Shown: positions 52,529-64,000 of the stretch, in pieces | Position numbering within the stretch: position 1 is the first letter of the stretch | How the letters are laid out: every line of letters starts with the position of its first letter | Assembly: GCA_024867545.1 (NCBI GenBank) | Contig: JANFNE010000009.1 | Span: forward strand, 1,152,501 to 1,216,500 | DNA: 64,000 bases | Direction: 5' to 3' | Origin: Phytopythium helicoides | Taxonomy: Eukaryota; Oomycota; Peronosporomycetes; Pythiales; Pythiaceae | The notes under the pieces: generated by a model | Database searches by the model: none | What the model saw: only the letters and a program-made list of their open reading frames with translations | What the model was told of the DNA's origin: nothing | Position numbers and translations under genes: made by a program

Positions 52529-54596
52529 TCACACGGCGGCTGGGTACGCCATCACGAAGGAGCAAAAGTCCACGAACAGGTACCGCGTGATGAAATAGAA
52601 GATGGTCGCGAGGAAGATCGAGATGGGCAGCGCCGGTAGCGCCTTGTGCAGCACCGAAAGCAGGAACAGCGTACCACCCAGACCCTGAAGGAAAGAGAAA
52701 ACGAAACGTTCAGCCTGAGACCTTTCGCAAACATGAAGAGTGAGCACGCACCATGACAATGCAGAGGAACGCAACAGCAAACGTCGAAAAGTCGAAAATG
52801 GCGGCGCGGCCGACGAGCACACTGTAGAAGATGAAGTCGCCAAGACCCAGCTTGATAGTCTTGTCTGTTGGATACGTCGCAACCATCAATTAATCCACTG
52901 GACCCACCACAAGCGAGTCCATTCGTGAGCAAATCCAAAAGTCGTACCTTCTTCCTCCTCCTCCTCGCGTGCACGTCTCCGACGGTCCTGGCGCACTTGC
53001 ACCGGGCAAGGCATGTCCATCGAGCACGAGCACACCATGTACTTGTGGAAGATCAACAGCCACAGGCGGTCCTGGGTCGGGAAGAACTTCTCAGCAACCT
53101 GCGGGGCCTTCCACGTATCCTCTGGGCTGAACGTCTCGTAAAAGACCGAGAGAAGGCTGATGAGCTCCTCCATCGTCTCACAGTCGTAGGTCGTAAAGTT
53201 CGATTCTGCCACGTTGCGCGGGCGCTCCGAAAGCACCGGGACGGATACCGTGTCAATGTGAGCGGGGACCGCCACCGCCATCGGCGGGCCGTCCATGGGA
53301 GCCGCCGCCACCACTGGTGCAATCGGAGGCGGCGGCGGTGGGTTGTTGACACGGTGTCCCGATGACGACGAGTGCGACGACTGGGAAGTGTGTGATGACG
53401 AAGTCCGCTGGGCGGCGGAGCGAGACGAGGTCTCCTGGCGGGAAGCACTCTTGGTGCGACGAGCCTGTTCACGCTGCTGGCGCTGCTCCGCGTGCGTTAC
53501 ACCATCACGCACTTCCGCTTCGTAGAGCAGACCGGGGAGCGGTGCCTGCTTGTCTTGAATGAGACCGATGAGGTACTTGAGCGGACCGCACGGCGTCAGC
53601 ACGGCGCACAAGTCGTAGACGGCGAACATGACACAAAAGATGATGGTCGTCCACTGTCAGTATCAACACAGTGTCAGCAAGTCGAGCTTTGGATAGGGAA
53701 CGATACTGGTGTGCAAAGGTACCTCGGGCCACATGGAAAATTCCCATGCGAGGATGACGCTGACCATGACGAGGTATCCGTTCTGGGCAAACTTGGGCGT
53801 TCCCTTTTGGTAGAAGATGGACACGACGCCGACGACGCCGAAGTTGATCATGACGAAAAGGAACGAGATCCAGTCAACGGCCCAGCCAAAGTGGTCGTTG
53901 ATGATCTCGTCGACCAGCTGTCCGCCGACGAAGCTCAAAATGGCCGTGGACGCGAACATGATGTAGCCGGAGAGGAACTGGTCAACACCGCGTGCGTGAG
54001 TGAAAAGGGCGTCGTGCACTGCATCGCTATCGCTACCAATCGCACCTTCATGCAGTTGTACTTGTACAGCAGCGCCATGCCGAAGGTGAGCAGCGCGATG
54101 GCGCCAATCACGACAAGCGCGTTGACGAGCGACTCCCCGACGGTCGAAGACGTGCTGGTCGCGCTGGACGAGTCTCCGTAGACGAGGTACGTCCTGCGCA
54201 CGCCACATCCCCCCATAAGTTTCCCCTCCCGTTTCAATCACCCCCTCATGGCGACCACAACACGCACTGCATGGAGGCCGTGATGCTATCGCTGCGGTAG
54301 TTGACGACCACGAGGCTGGCCAGGATCATGGTCACGCAGATCGGGAAGACCAGCGCCCAAAAGGAGTTGATGCCGTGCATGAGGTCGCTGGCGTTCTCGG
54401 CGTCCGTCGCCGCCCCGGCCCCCTCGGCCGCCGCCTCGCTCTCCCGCCGCGAGTGCGCGCTGCTCGCCGCCGCCGCCGGCAGCTCCGAGCTGTTGGGCGT
54501 GCGCATCTTGTCGTAGCCCGCGGCCAGCAGCTCCGCCGACTCGAGCGGCAGCGCGCCGCCCTCGCCCGCGCCAGCGCCGCCCGCCTCCTTGCCCAT
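52529..54596 (-). CDS. PSEN: Presenilin, gamma-secretase catalytic subunit
   Basis: Several exons; the first (54596 to about 54254) ends in the alternative CA|gtgcgt donor that keeps frame into TYLVYGD. This is an intramembrane aspartyl protease that works with nicastrin, APH-1 and PEN-2. Nine hydrophobic segments are visible. The first catalytic Asp lies in FAVYDLCAVLTPCGPLKYL and the second in KTIKLGLGDFIFYS. The PAL motif follows as LPALPISI. The long hydrophilic loop between them is Ser/Gln/Pro-rich, as in other presenilins, and carries the endoproteolysis region. The C-terminus ends SFVMAYPAAV. The N-terminal cytosolic part is Ala/Ser/Glu-rich. Confidence 0.95.
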
Positions 54597-55125
54597 GTCG
54601 TCGCTCGCCGGTCGGAAAATACTGCCTTTTTTTCCCTTGGAGAGACAGGGAAAACCGAAGTATAAAAATAGAGAGACAGCTGGATGTTTCGGGCACCGAT
54701 TGTGTCGAGGTGCAACCCCGTTTGGGTGAATGTCTGATTTTTTTGGCAGCGTGGCACTGCCCGCCACGAATAGCAGCGAAACGAGTGGGCTTCCTGCAGC
54801 CTTCCTGCCTACTTGCTTGCCTGTCTGCCAGTGGTGGCATTCAATGCACTGGGGAGGTAACTGCGTTTTGGAGCCCCGAGTTGGCGTCAGCAAAGACCTG
54901 CTTGGGAGGTGATGGCGTCGGAATATCCAGCTGTCAACTCGAAGTACTGCTGGCGTTCTCTTAATTAATACAGCTGAACTTCGGTCTCGATGACCGGTTC
55001 AATACCAGAGCTGCTCGACGGACGCGAAAGATGCAACGTCGCGATCATTGCGTTGTCATCTCATGCGGTCGTGTTGCGGTGCTGCTGCTGCAATAGGATC
55101 CGTTCATGCCTCACTACCGATCTCT
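54597..55125. other. Intergenic region upstream of presenilin
   Basis: About 530 bases with no gene seen. It is head-side for presenilin and tail-side for the calcineurin-B-like gene. Short T-runs (54626-54632, 54738-54744) only. Confidence 0.4.
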
Positions 55126-56103
55126 TCAGATGGAGATGATCAGCCGACTCTCAAAGTCCGTCGAGTGCATGACCTGTGCCAGCGACCGAGAGGAACGGTT
55201 GGCGGGTCGATCGACACTCGACAGATCACTCGACGCACCTTGGCAAAGTCGTCATACACGAGGAAATCCTTGTTCGGGGCGGACGAGGCCTCATCTAGCA
55301 CGCGCGTCACCACGAGCTCGATCGTCTACGTAGTGATGGAGCACAGATTTGTCAGACGACCACGAGTGAGTCGTGGTGTCGGTGAGCAATGCACCTCTTG
55401 GCGAGCGGCCTCGATCTCGGCCGGATCGCTGCGTCCGTCGTCTATCGGAGACTGGTAGACGAGCTGTAGGTAGCTGCGGAGATCACTCGCCGAGATTTTC
55501 CCGTCGCCGTCAAAGTCGTGCAACCGGAAGGCCTCTTGCGAGGGATAACAAACGTCAACAATGGAGGGGACATGTCGTCGAGGTCGAGGTTCTGCACACC
55601 TCGGATCTTGGCCTCGGCCGAGCTGTGGTAGCTGAAGACGTGTGCAAATCGAGCAAACTCCTGCTTCGTCGTATGAAGTAATTAGAGCAGCTCGAATAGG
55701 CATGCCCTAATGACTTGTGTCTAACATTGAAAGTAATAGAGCCATCCGAAGAGGAATCGAGGCCGCGAAAGAGCTGGTCTCGCAGGGGACTGAGAGAAAC
55801 ACCTGACATCCAGTGAGGTTATTGGCTTTGAGTCAACTCGGGTCGGAAGTTAGTGGCTTGCCTGGAATCGCGTAGAACTCGTCCTTGCTCATGCTGTCAC
55901 CGTTTGCGAGCTCGTGAAACTTCCGACGAAGTCGGTAGATCTCCGTGAGCGGGACTTGCAATGCTTCGTTTTAGTGATTGGACACAACCCTCTCAATCAC
56001 GCAAATGCTTGCACGCACGAGCTGTCACCATGCGGACCTCCTCGATCGCCTCGTCATCGAGATCGCAGTCGGCAGGCTTTTCTGCGCTCGTTGTCTGTCC
56101 CAT
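55126..56103 (-). CDS. Myristoylated calcineurin-B/CIB-like EF-hand protein
   Basis: Six exons give about 190 residues. The N-terminus MGQTTSAEK fits the N-myristoylation rule (MGxxxS). Four EF-hand positions are seen. The first (FHELANGDSMSKDEF) and fourth lack a full loop. The second (DSSSDGSITFNE) and third (DFDGDGKISASD) have complete Ca2+ ligands. The C-terminus is VMHSTDFESRLIISI. Order and length match calcineurin B, CHP and CIB proteins; two degenerate sites favour CIB/CHP over true calcineurin B. One intron has a GC donor (ATTCCAG|gcaagc ... tgtcag). Exon 1's donor (GCTC|gtgcgtgc) was chosen to keep frame. Confidence 0.78.
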
Positions 56104-59071
56104 CAAGATTTTTTTCGACCGGGTTTCTCGAAATAACTCACTTTGGAGGAGTCTGTTCATGTGTGTGTGACGCGTCGAGGTGTGCTTACAGTGGATTCAG
56201 AGTGGCCGTATGATATGCCGCCGCTTCAATATGACGGTTCAGGGGTACTTGATCGAACCACCCGTCGATATGATGCCCTTCATGATGTGGATCCAGCAAG
56301 GACTCACGAGACACTCAGAAACATGTTGGCGAGGCATACCAGTGTGGAACCAAGACCAGAATGACTCCATCATCGCGTGTTCACGATGAAGTTGCTGTCA
56401 TGTAGACGAGATTTTTGAGCAAGTATGGCCTGCCATGCACGATTTTGATCCAGCCTTCCTATTCGAGACTAGAAGGAGATGTTATCAGCTGGGATCCCGG
56501 CAAAGTCTATGAGCAATTACTTTTTTTTTTGCCATCCCGCAACCTTGGCTATGGTGTCGTTTTCGTGTATACTTAGAGAGCCTGGCCATCTCAAGCAAAA
56601 GCCATGAGGTTCTCATCAACAGCTCTGGTTGCATGTGGAAAGATCCAGAGCCGATTCCTTCATGTCATAAGCTCTCGCATTATCAATGTCAAAGTGAAGT
56701 GTTGTAAACGCATTGCAAGATCTGAAGCGAGGAAAAGCTACAGTAGTAGAAATTAGACATCGTGCTTTCACCATCGCCACGAAGATTCTCTCGTTGCTAA
56801 ATAACACCGCAGTGCTTCCTCTCGGTCAGGACGAACTAAGAAATGCGGGAGTTATGATCAGACGATATCATGAAGAAAACTATTTGTAGATAAGGAACCG
56901 AGATTATCTTCACAGATGAAAGAAACAGACAACATCACTTACAATTTTTTTGAAAATTTGATGCTGCACAATGCTGGCTGCAACATCATAACCGGAAATC
57001 AAACTGTATTGTAGGGTTTAAGACCATCAATGAAGGTAGGGACAAGAATCGTGAGCAATTAGCGCACACAAATCGCGGAGCAAGATTGTGGGTCACCAAT
57101 GGAAGAGCGACTCACGTCTACAATGTTGTGCGGCAGGCGGCAAGACAGGTGAGGTATTGCGCAGGAAAACGCCAGCCATGCTGTCATTTCTCAGAAACCA
57201 ATTTGGTTGAAAGGTCCGTGTGAGGAACTCATGCAATTTTCAAACTGCCAAGCGCAGCTCCTCCCCTTTTTTTTAATTTAATTTCACGCAGTTTGGAGCA
57301 CCCGAAGCGCCGATGCAGCAGCCGCAGGTGCCAGCGCTCCCCAGCCCGAGCCGCGTTCTACGCGTTGGTACTCTCAGTGAAGAAGGAGATCAACCCGAAA
57401 ATGAATATTGAAGAAGCCGCCATTCACCGTCTTCGGAAGGATTTGCGTGAGCATCCAGCTCTTCAAACTAATCTTCGCGAATACCTGCTGACAGGCATGA
57501 ACACCATTTCGTCCTCTGGCGCGACCGAGGTGACGAAAGTAACAGTTGAGGCCATGTTGAGCGCAAGACTGCTATCGAGCAAGGCATGGAACGCCTCCAG
57601 CGCTGAAGTTGTTTCGTAAGAGCCGACTTGGGACGTTGATGCTTTCCTTGAGGAAGCCAAGGACGAGGACAACACATCGATCTTCAGGTAAAATGTGGGA
57701 TACGTTCAAGAACTACTCGTACTCGGATGATCAACGACTTCCGCAAACTCAAACGCATTGATCTCGGCCTGCGCTGCACAGATAGATCCGTTCACTCGTG
57801 TGCGGATCGATAAACTGTCTGTCTGTCTGCCGATGATATTGTTGATGGCGGTGCCGGTCGCTTCAACCTGAGGTGATTGGCATGCATAACCCCAAAATAG
57901 ACTAATTTGGGCTTCTCGAGAGTCTTGTTTTGGGATGTCCAGCTTGGAGTCAGCGCAGCTTCAACCCCCAGGTGCGGCATGCCGAACTCTTTTCTCGCGC
58001 CGCCGCCATGGGGTACCTTGCTCGCAGCTGTAGTACCAGCAGCAGCAACACCAAACCTATGTGTATGGCACGACCATCCACTGTGTAGGACTTGCCCCAG
58101 CCGCGAATACTCGCAGCGGCTGCTCGGTGCTCGTGAAGGGTGTTGTGCACTCAGTCACGTGTCCCAAGTCGGCCACGTACACTCACTTCGACTTGCAAGC
58201 AACTCCTACCGTCACTTCCATAAATCCTTGCATCACGGAAACAGTGGGACGACCAGAGGGGAATCTGTTTGTACCGTACATTGACGGAGCATAGTCACTT
58301 CAAGTTGTTTCGCTTCTCCCCCTGAAAGGTGTTGTTGGCCGTACAATCGGTGACGCTAGACCATGTCGTATTTCGACGACGGTCGACGACACTCGTTTGA
58401 AGTTGCTTCTTGCGGCCTTTCCCCCCATGCGCTGCAATCTGAATGCAAATGATATCGCTACTGCACAGGTGCGCGCAAGGTGTCCGCGTTCAGCGTTCGT
58501 CGGTGCTCGCTACTAGTGCCTCTCGTGGCGGTTTGCTCTATGAGCTGATACAGCGGTGGCGATGATTACGCTACGCGGCGATGCATTCACCTGTACGAGT
58601 GGATATGTTCCCTATTCTGCATTGCATTGTCAAAGCGGAAACAACGACACTGAACTCTGTTCTCCCATGTCCTCCAAAACACATATGTACCCACCTCGCA
58701 CAAAACGACAGATACAGCTCGGTAGCACCCCCTTCGGAAAGGGGGAGCCGCTCTACCGTGCCTGACAAAAGTCTGCCCGGCGCGGTCGGCCTCGGAGCTG
58801 CGTAGTGACGCCGGCAGACAGGAGAAGACCGGCGCGGCGGCACGACATCGCAAAACCCTCGGCCGCGCGCTCCGCCTGCCTGCCTGCCTCGCCTGCCCCG
58901 CGCTCGGCTCGAGCGCCCGCAGCTGCCCGCGCCCGCGTCGCCCGCGCCCGCGTCGGGCCGGCAGCTCCGCCCACCGCGAGGCGCCGCGGTCCCCTCGCGC
59001 CGCCCGCCCGCCCGGCGCGCCTTCCTATCTATTCGCATCGGCGGCGGCTTCGTGTTTCTTTCTATTTAGCC
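56104..59071. other. Gene-poor 3-kb stretch
   Basis: No convincing gene. The interval 56.4-57.3 kb is clearly AT-richer than the neighbours and contains T-runs (about 56520-56532, 57268-57275). The end, 58.8-59.07 kb, is extremely C/G-rich and is the upstream region of the RRM gene. Small ORFs at 56180-56389 and 57907-58284 lack recognisable content. It may hold decayed mobile or gene sequence; I could not identify any. Confidence 0.5.
57401..57619 (+). CDS. Possible small ORF, unsupported function
   Basis: 72 residues from the ATG at 57401, starting MNIEEAAIHRLRKDLREHPA, helical in character. The frame stays open to 57293, directly behind a polypyrimidine tract with CAG at about 57290 that could be a splice acceptor, so it may be the last exon of an unseen gene or a gene fragment. 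No family recognised. Confidence 0.2.
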   Translation: MNIEEAAIHRLRKDLREHPALQTNLREYLLTGMNTISSSGATEVTKVTVEAMLSARLLSSKAWNASSAEVVS

Positions 59072-61262
59072 ATGGCCGAGGCGGCCAAGTTGGGGTGCGT
59101 CTCCCGCCCTGCTCCTGCCGTCGCTGGAGCTGCCGCTAACGCGCGTCGCGCGCTCGACAGCAAAATCTTCATCGGCGGGCTCTCCTACGAGACCACGGAC
59201 GGTGCGTGCGCCACTGGGTCAGAGACTACGCGCTGGCGCCGATGCACTGACCGCCCCATGCCGACCCCCGCAGACAAGCTGCGCGCCTACTTTGGCGCGT
59301 ACGGCGCCGTCACAGACGCCGTGGTCATGAAGGACCCCATCTCGCGCCGCTCGCGGGGGTTCGGGTTCATCACGTACGCCGACCCGGCGTGCGTCGACCG
59401 CGCGCTCGCGCAGCCCACGCACATCCTCGACAGCCGCCGGGTGCGTCCGTCCGCTCGGCTGCCTGCTGCCAGCTCGCTCCCCATGCTCGCCGTCGACTGA
59501 CACGCCGTGTTCGTCTGATCGTCCAGGTCGAGGCGAAGCGCGCCGTGCCGCGCGCCGAGAGTCTCCGCGACATCGGGAACGGGTCCTCGTCGACGTCCAG
59601 CTCGCCCCTGCCAGGTCGCGGGAGCGCCTCGCTCGGTATCAGCAGCATGAGCGGCGTCAGCGGCGCTGCCACCAAGAAAATTTTCGTCGGTGGACTCCAC
59701 TACGAGACGAAAGATGGTGAGGAGAAAAAAAAACATGTCGTCGCTTCTATCCCAGCCTCTGACGTTCTAACGCTTGCGCGCTTGCAGCCGACTTCCGCAA
59801 GTACTTTGCCCAGTTCGGCAAGGTCATGTCTGCCGAGGTCATGTTCAACCGCGAGACCAACAAGTCCCGCGGCTTTGGGTTCGTGGTGTTCGAGTCTGAG
59901 GCCAGCGTCGAGGTCGTGCTGCAGGAAAAGAACCACGTGATCGACGGCAAGTCAGTCGAGGTCAAGCGTGCTGTTCCCCGCACGGACGTTCCCCCTCCGC
60001 GATCAGTCTCGTCGCGCGCTGGCTCGTTCGGCGGTCCAGGCCCCGGATCAGTCGGCAGCCTGGACGAGCTGAACTCGACGGCGACGACGCCGCCCGTGTC
60101 CCTCTCGGGCAGTGTGCCGTCGACCAGCAGCCTCGCAAATCACCCACTCGAGTCACTGGCAAACGCTAGCTCCTCAAGTCGTTCGGCAGCGGCCAACCTC
60201 ATGGCCAGCGGAACACTTGTTGGCTACGCCGCAGCTGTCCGGTACGGGTCACGCAGCATGCCCAAGGGCGTGCTGTCGTCATCTCCGTTGACGATCCCGT
60301 CTTCGGTCGGGTCACCAACGCCGCCGTCTCGGAACGGGACGGAGTCGAATGGCCTTGGCTTGGATTCGTCCACCATGGATGGCGTGGCAGATGCGCTGTC
60401 AAGTCTGGTGCTGGGCGAGCCGACAAAGTCGCGGTCGCGAAATGGCGCGTCTCCCCTCCACTCTGCGAGCTCGTCGTCGCTCGGATCGTTGTCCGACAAG
60501 CTTGCAGTGAGCGGCTCGGCGTCGAACGGGGGACTGTCTCCTTTGGATGTGGCGCTGAGTCCGCTCTCGGACCCAGTGATGGAGCAGTGGAAGCTGTCTC
60601 CAGCGTCGACGGCTCGTGGCTCAGCGGACCTGACATCGCTCTCGGCCTCGGAGGCAAACTATCTCTCCCACGGACTGCTTGATGATGATGTAACATCGTC
60701 GACTGGAGGCTCTACCCTGTCGTGGCAAGCTCCAGCGTGGCAGCAGCCATGGCACTCTCCGCCGCTACACCGCTCGGCTTCTGCTTCAGACAGCCAGCAG
60801 CCTCCGTTACCACCTGCACCGCAGTCGCTGTACTCGATGTTTAGCAGCAGCGGTTCCGGTCGAGGCCCGTCGTGGCACAACGGGTACAACGACCACCTGC
60901 ACGCGCCGACTGCGCACGTCAATGGTAGCGGCGCGTCTTCTTCGGTTTCGGATGGGTTTGGCGGCGGAGTCATGAGCATGGGCATGGGTCTTCCTGTTGA
61001 CGGCGGATACGGCGGAGCATTCGGTCGCACGGAAAGCAGTGGGCACGACGCCAATGACTACAGCTCGCTCGGGGGTCTGCTTGGGGGTGACTACTTGTCG
61101 TCGTCATCCCAACAGCAGATGCGTGGAGGCGCTTTTAGTCTCGGAGGTGGCCTGCCGGAAGAGGACGACCACCATCACCAGACGCTATATGACAAGAACG
61201 ACCACGATCTCGCGTACGACCTGCCGGCGTCTGCGGCCGAGTATCACCGGCAGTTCAGGTAG
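59072..61262 (+). CDS. Two-RRM RNA-binding protein (DAZAP1/Musashi-like hnRNP)
   Basis: Four exons: 59072-59201, 59274-59440, 59527-59716 and 59788-61262. RRM1 has RNP2 KIFIGGLSYETTD and RNP1 SRGFGFITY. RRM2 has KIFVGGLHYETKD and KSRGFGFVVF. Both are followed by a VEAKRAVPR/VEVKRAVPR segment typical of DAZAP1/Musashi proteins. The C-terminal 400 residues are Ser/Gly/Pro-rich and disordered with a few His/Asp clusters. It probably binds mRNA in nucleus or cytoplasm. The introns after YETTD and YETKD are both phase 1 and in the same place, a sign that the RRMs arose by duplication. Confidence 0.92.
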
Positions 61263-61620
61263 GTCGACGCAGAAGCAGATCATGGATATATACGACGACG
61301 CGGGCGAGAAGGCTAGACGACAGCCAGCGCGGCGCGGCGCACAGGAAGTGAAGAATGGCTGTAGACGACGGCAGCGCGCAGACTAGGTCGCGCACAGTAC
61401 AGGGCCGAGTAGTAGTTGGTAGGACCATTAGCACCCCTCATTTGTTTCCTCTCTTTTAGTATTTCCTTTCGCTCTCACATTCCCCATGTTGCTCGCTTGC
61501 GTGTTCGCTCGTTCATGTTGCTCGCGTGGTGTCCTGGTGGCCAAGTTGAAGCTGGCTCGCTCAGTAATTCTCGCATTCTTCCAGCATCTGTAAAATCCAA
61601 AGTCACGCCCAGCCGGAAAG
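61263..61620. other. Intergenic region between RRM gene and F-BAR-like gene
   Basis: About 360 bases in a head-to-tail arrangement. No coding signal; T-rich in 61440-61500. Confidence 0.4.
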
Positions 61621-64000
61621 ATGGCGGCCATGGCGAGCGCGTGGCCCGCCGACGCCGAGGCGGACCGCGCCGAGAACCACTGGCGGCGCACCTTTTGCCA
61701 GGTGCCCATGGGCGCAATCGGCGCGCAGGCGGAGCGCGGCAAGCGCAGTCTGCGGCGCGTGCTGCGTTTCTTCCAGGCGCGCGCGGCGGCCGAGCGGCTG
61801 GTGGCGGCCGAGCTGCGCGCGCTGCTGGACGCCGAGGACACCGAGGACGCGGCCACGCCGGCGCTTGAGCAGCTGGAGGAGCCCGGATCGAGCGTGCGCC
61901 GCGCGCTGCTGGAGCTGCGCGCGTTCGTGGAGGCTGCACACCAGCAGCAGCTGCTGCTCGCCACGGTGCTCGAGGAGCAGGTCGCCGAGCCGCTCGCGTC
62001 GTTGCAGGACGCGTCCGACATGTACATCCGCACGCTGCGCGGCGAGATCGCTAATGTGGACGATGAGTACGCGGCTGCGGACAATGCCCACAAGGAGGTG
62101 CGAGGCAAAGGCGGCGTTTGGCGAGACGCCGAGCCTTGCTGACGACAGGGGTTCCACAGGCTGCAGCGCGAGCTAGACGCGCGGACGAGGACCTTCGAGA
62201 AGCGCGTGAGCGCCAGCGCATCGCTCTCCATGTGAGTGTTATGATGGCACGCAATGGATCCCTCGGTCGCTTTGCGCTAAGCAGATATGGCAGGGCATTG
62301 GCGTCCCCACGTTCGAGCTGCAGCGGCTGGCGGCGCGAGTGGCCAAGTGTGAAGAGGAGCGCGCGCAGGCCGAGATGGCACGCGCTCGGGCCAAGACGCT
62401 GCTGTACAACCGCATCATCGCGCGCGATGAGATGGCCATGGCCGTGAGCGTCGCGTACCAGAAGGCGGAGGAGGAGCGGCTGGACCAGCTTGGCGCATGC
62501 CTCAAGCGATTCGCGCACGTTGAGCGCGAGCGTATTCGGGCTGCTGATCGCTCGCTCGAGTCCCTTGAAACGCGAGTCCAAAACGTCAACCGAGCCGAAG
62601 ACATGCAGCTTTTCATCGATGTACGCGAAACTCTTTGCTATCGTGTTCCGATGGTCTTTGCGCAGCACATAACATTTCTTCACTTTCTGGATTCAGAACC
62701 ATCGCGACCCAGACAACATGCACTTCCAGGGCAAAGCGCTTGCGTTGCTTGACTGGCAGTGGAGTAAAACGCATGCTCCAATTCGGGTGCCGAGCGGTGA
62801 ACCGCGACTCAAACCTTCCCACTCGGACGGGCTTTTTGAGCCACGAGCAAGCTGGGAAGACCAGATTGACGATGAGAGTGGGGACGCCCAGTCGGTTATC
62901 GTCGGTCACCCGAGTGGTGTCTCTGGCTACAGTTCAGGCATAGCTTCAGGGACCCAGGGTGGGTCGCTTGGAAGGCTCACGCAGACGCCGTTGGGTGCTG
63001 CTTTGCACCAATACTTTGCTCAGGACCCACCGCATACTGATCCAAGGTCGGATACCATATCGATCGAAGCAGCACCAGGATTTAACGAAGGTGGAGGTAC
63101 GCCAAGAGCAACACCTCTATCCCCACGAGCACTGGAGCCAGTGTTTGACGGCGAGAAGATCGTTCAACACGCATGCAAGTCATCAGCAGGACGCGCAATG
63201 TTAGTCAAATGCTTGAATCTTCAGCGAAGCTTGGAGACGCGCATCAAGGATCGCCCGAGCTTCGACACTCTAGTTCGGTGCTTGAACGCGTTCCTTGACG
63301 AGTGTGTTCGCGAGAACGACATTAAAGCGGCCAAGATGGCCATGATCCTGGCTGAGACCTTCTACGTCGCTAGGCATAGTAAAGTCGCAAGTGGTAAGGA
63401 AAGCGATGAGGCATCGTCTAGCAATACCCCACCTCCATCCCCTCTCGAAGGTGGAGCTATTCCTCACCGTGAACGGAGAGAGAGTGCAAACGAGGCTCTT
63501 CTCCACTCGGTGGAAAACGAGCACCCAGCGCTGATGCAGCGGGGATCTGCGCGCATGTATCTGCAAGAGGAAGTCAAGAAACACGACATCTGGAAGAACC
63601 CATCGGTAGGTCGATTGGTGAGAGTTTCTTTCCAATGATCAAAAATCAGCGTCTAACAGGTTAGGCAAATGCTTCAGTTCTGGGAGAAAGCGCTGTTGCT
63701 TGCGATTCGTGAGGAGCTGTTGAAGACACCTCAGGTGTGTCCGTGGGAGGACCTGCCGAGCGACTCTCTTAAACACGATGGTATCGTAAATCTGGGGGTG
63801 AAACGCAAGATTTTGAGACCGCTGAAGGACACTCGTGTTTGTATAGGACTTCCATCGCGTCAAGAGGCCGTGAGCCGCGTTCACAATATTGTGTTCGGGC
63901 AGCTCGGATCATTCACTCTCAGCATGCTCGAGTTTGACGTACCTGCGCCCCAGATCGAATCGTTCGTGGAGACCATGAGCGATGCCCATGAACTGACAGA
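61621..64000 (+). CDS. F-BAR-like protein with SBF2-type C-terminal domain, partial
   Basis: Starts at the ATG at 61621 and runs off the right edge; introns at about 62098-62159, 62233-62286, 62621-62697 and 63607-63667. Residues 15-290 are long amphipathic helices of the F-BAR/BAR type (ENHWRRTFCQVPMGAIGAQA, LRALLDAEDTEDAATPALEQ, MYIRTLRGEIANVDDEYAAA). A disordered linker follows. The C-terminal region (LVRCLNAFLDECVRENDIKA, MAMILAETFYV, FWEKALLLAIREELLKTP, IVFGQLGSFTLSMLEF) resembles the SBF2/KIAA0513 domain of MTMR5/13 relatives. Both suggest membrane remodelling and traffic. The BAR call rests on helix pattern; the SBF2 call is stronger. Confidence 0.7.

Noticed and set aside
57907..58294. 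Small ORFs in the gene-poor stretch
   Set aside because: Low-information composition, non-ATG or weak starts, no splice-supported extension and no family resemblance.

Overview
The window looks like nuclear DNA of an oomycete (stramenopile), probably from the Pythium/Phytophthora side. It is GC-rich and densely packed, with genes on both strands and short introns (about 55-90 nt, GT-AG). Several genes have oomycete-type initiator plus flanking promoter motifs (GCTCATTY.. followed by WTTT) just before the ATG. The gene set includes an M96/bZIP-like coiled-coil protein typical of oomycetes, together with presenilin, UBA5, RPT5 and a cyclic-nucleotide-binding K+ channel. The genus call is inference; the eukaryotic gene structures are read directly.

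Left part (1-25.5 kb): an SLC35F-type transporter (partial) and a C2/U-box ubiquitin ligase lead into the most striking part of the window. This is a cluster of seven intronless paralogues, here called A-G, of a protein family I do not recognise. They lie on both strands between 3.2 and 25.5 kb. Two further gene relics lie back to back at 11.6-12.1 kb, and copy F carries a frameshift. Each protein has an N-terminal coiled coil, a charged middle with basic nuclear-localisation-like patches, and a C-terminal domain of about 165 residues with motifs RR(E/A)xWExxHW, (E/K)EPFxW, LDxxEPxR and hxYK. A voltage/cNMP-type potassium channel, cobalamin-dependent methionine synthase (with five CGATCGATCG palindromes upstream) and a phytochelatin synthase are interspersed among them.

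Middle part (25.6-46.5 kb): housekeeping genes. In order: proteasome ATPase RPT5, a secretory Clp/torsin-like AAA+ ATPase, a small unknown protein, a two-domain fluoride exporter, a soluble-type NAD(P) transhydrogenase with a mitochondrial-like leader, a YTH-domain m6A reader divergent from a membrane PDI, a GOLD coiled-coil protein, a KIX-domain (MED15-like) protein, UBA5, an M96-like coiled-coil protein and an FkbM-type methyltransferase fused to TPRs.

Right part (46.6-64 kb): a TPR/IQ-motif protein, a DPF-repeat endocytic-type protein, presenilin and a myristoylated calcineurin-B-like EF-hand protein with a GC-AG intron. A 3-kb gene-poor stretch follows, then a two-RRM RNA-binding protein whose RRMs share an intron position, and an F-BAR-like/SBF2-like protein running off the end. 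I saw no rRNA, tRNA, CRISPR array or intact transposon.
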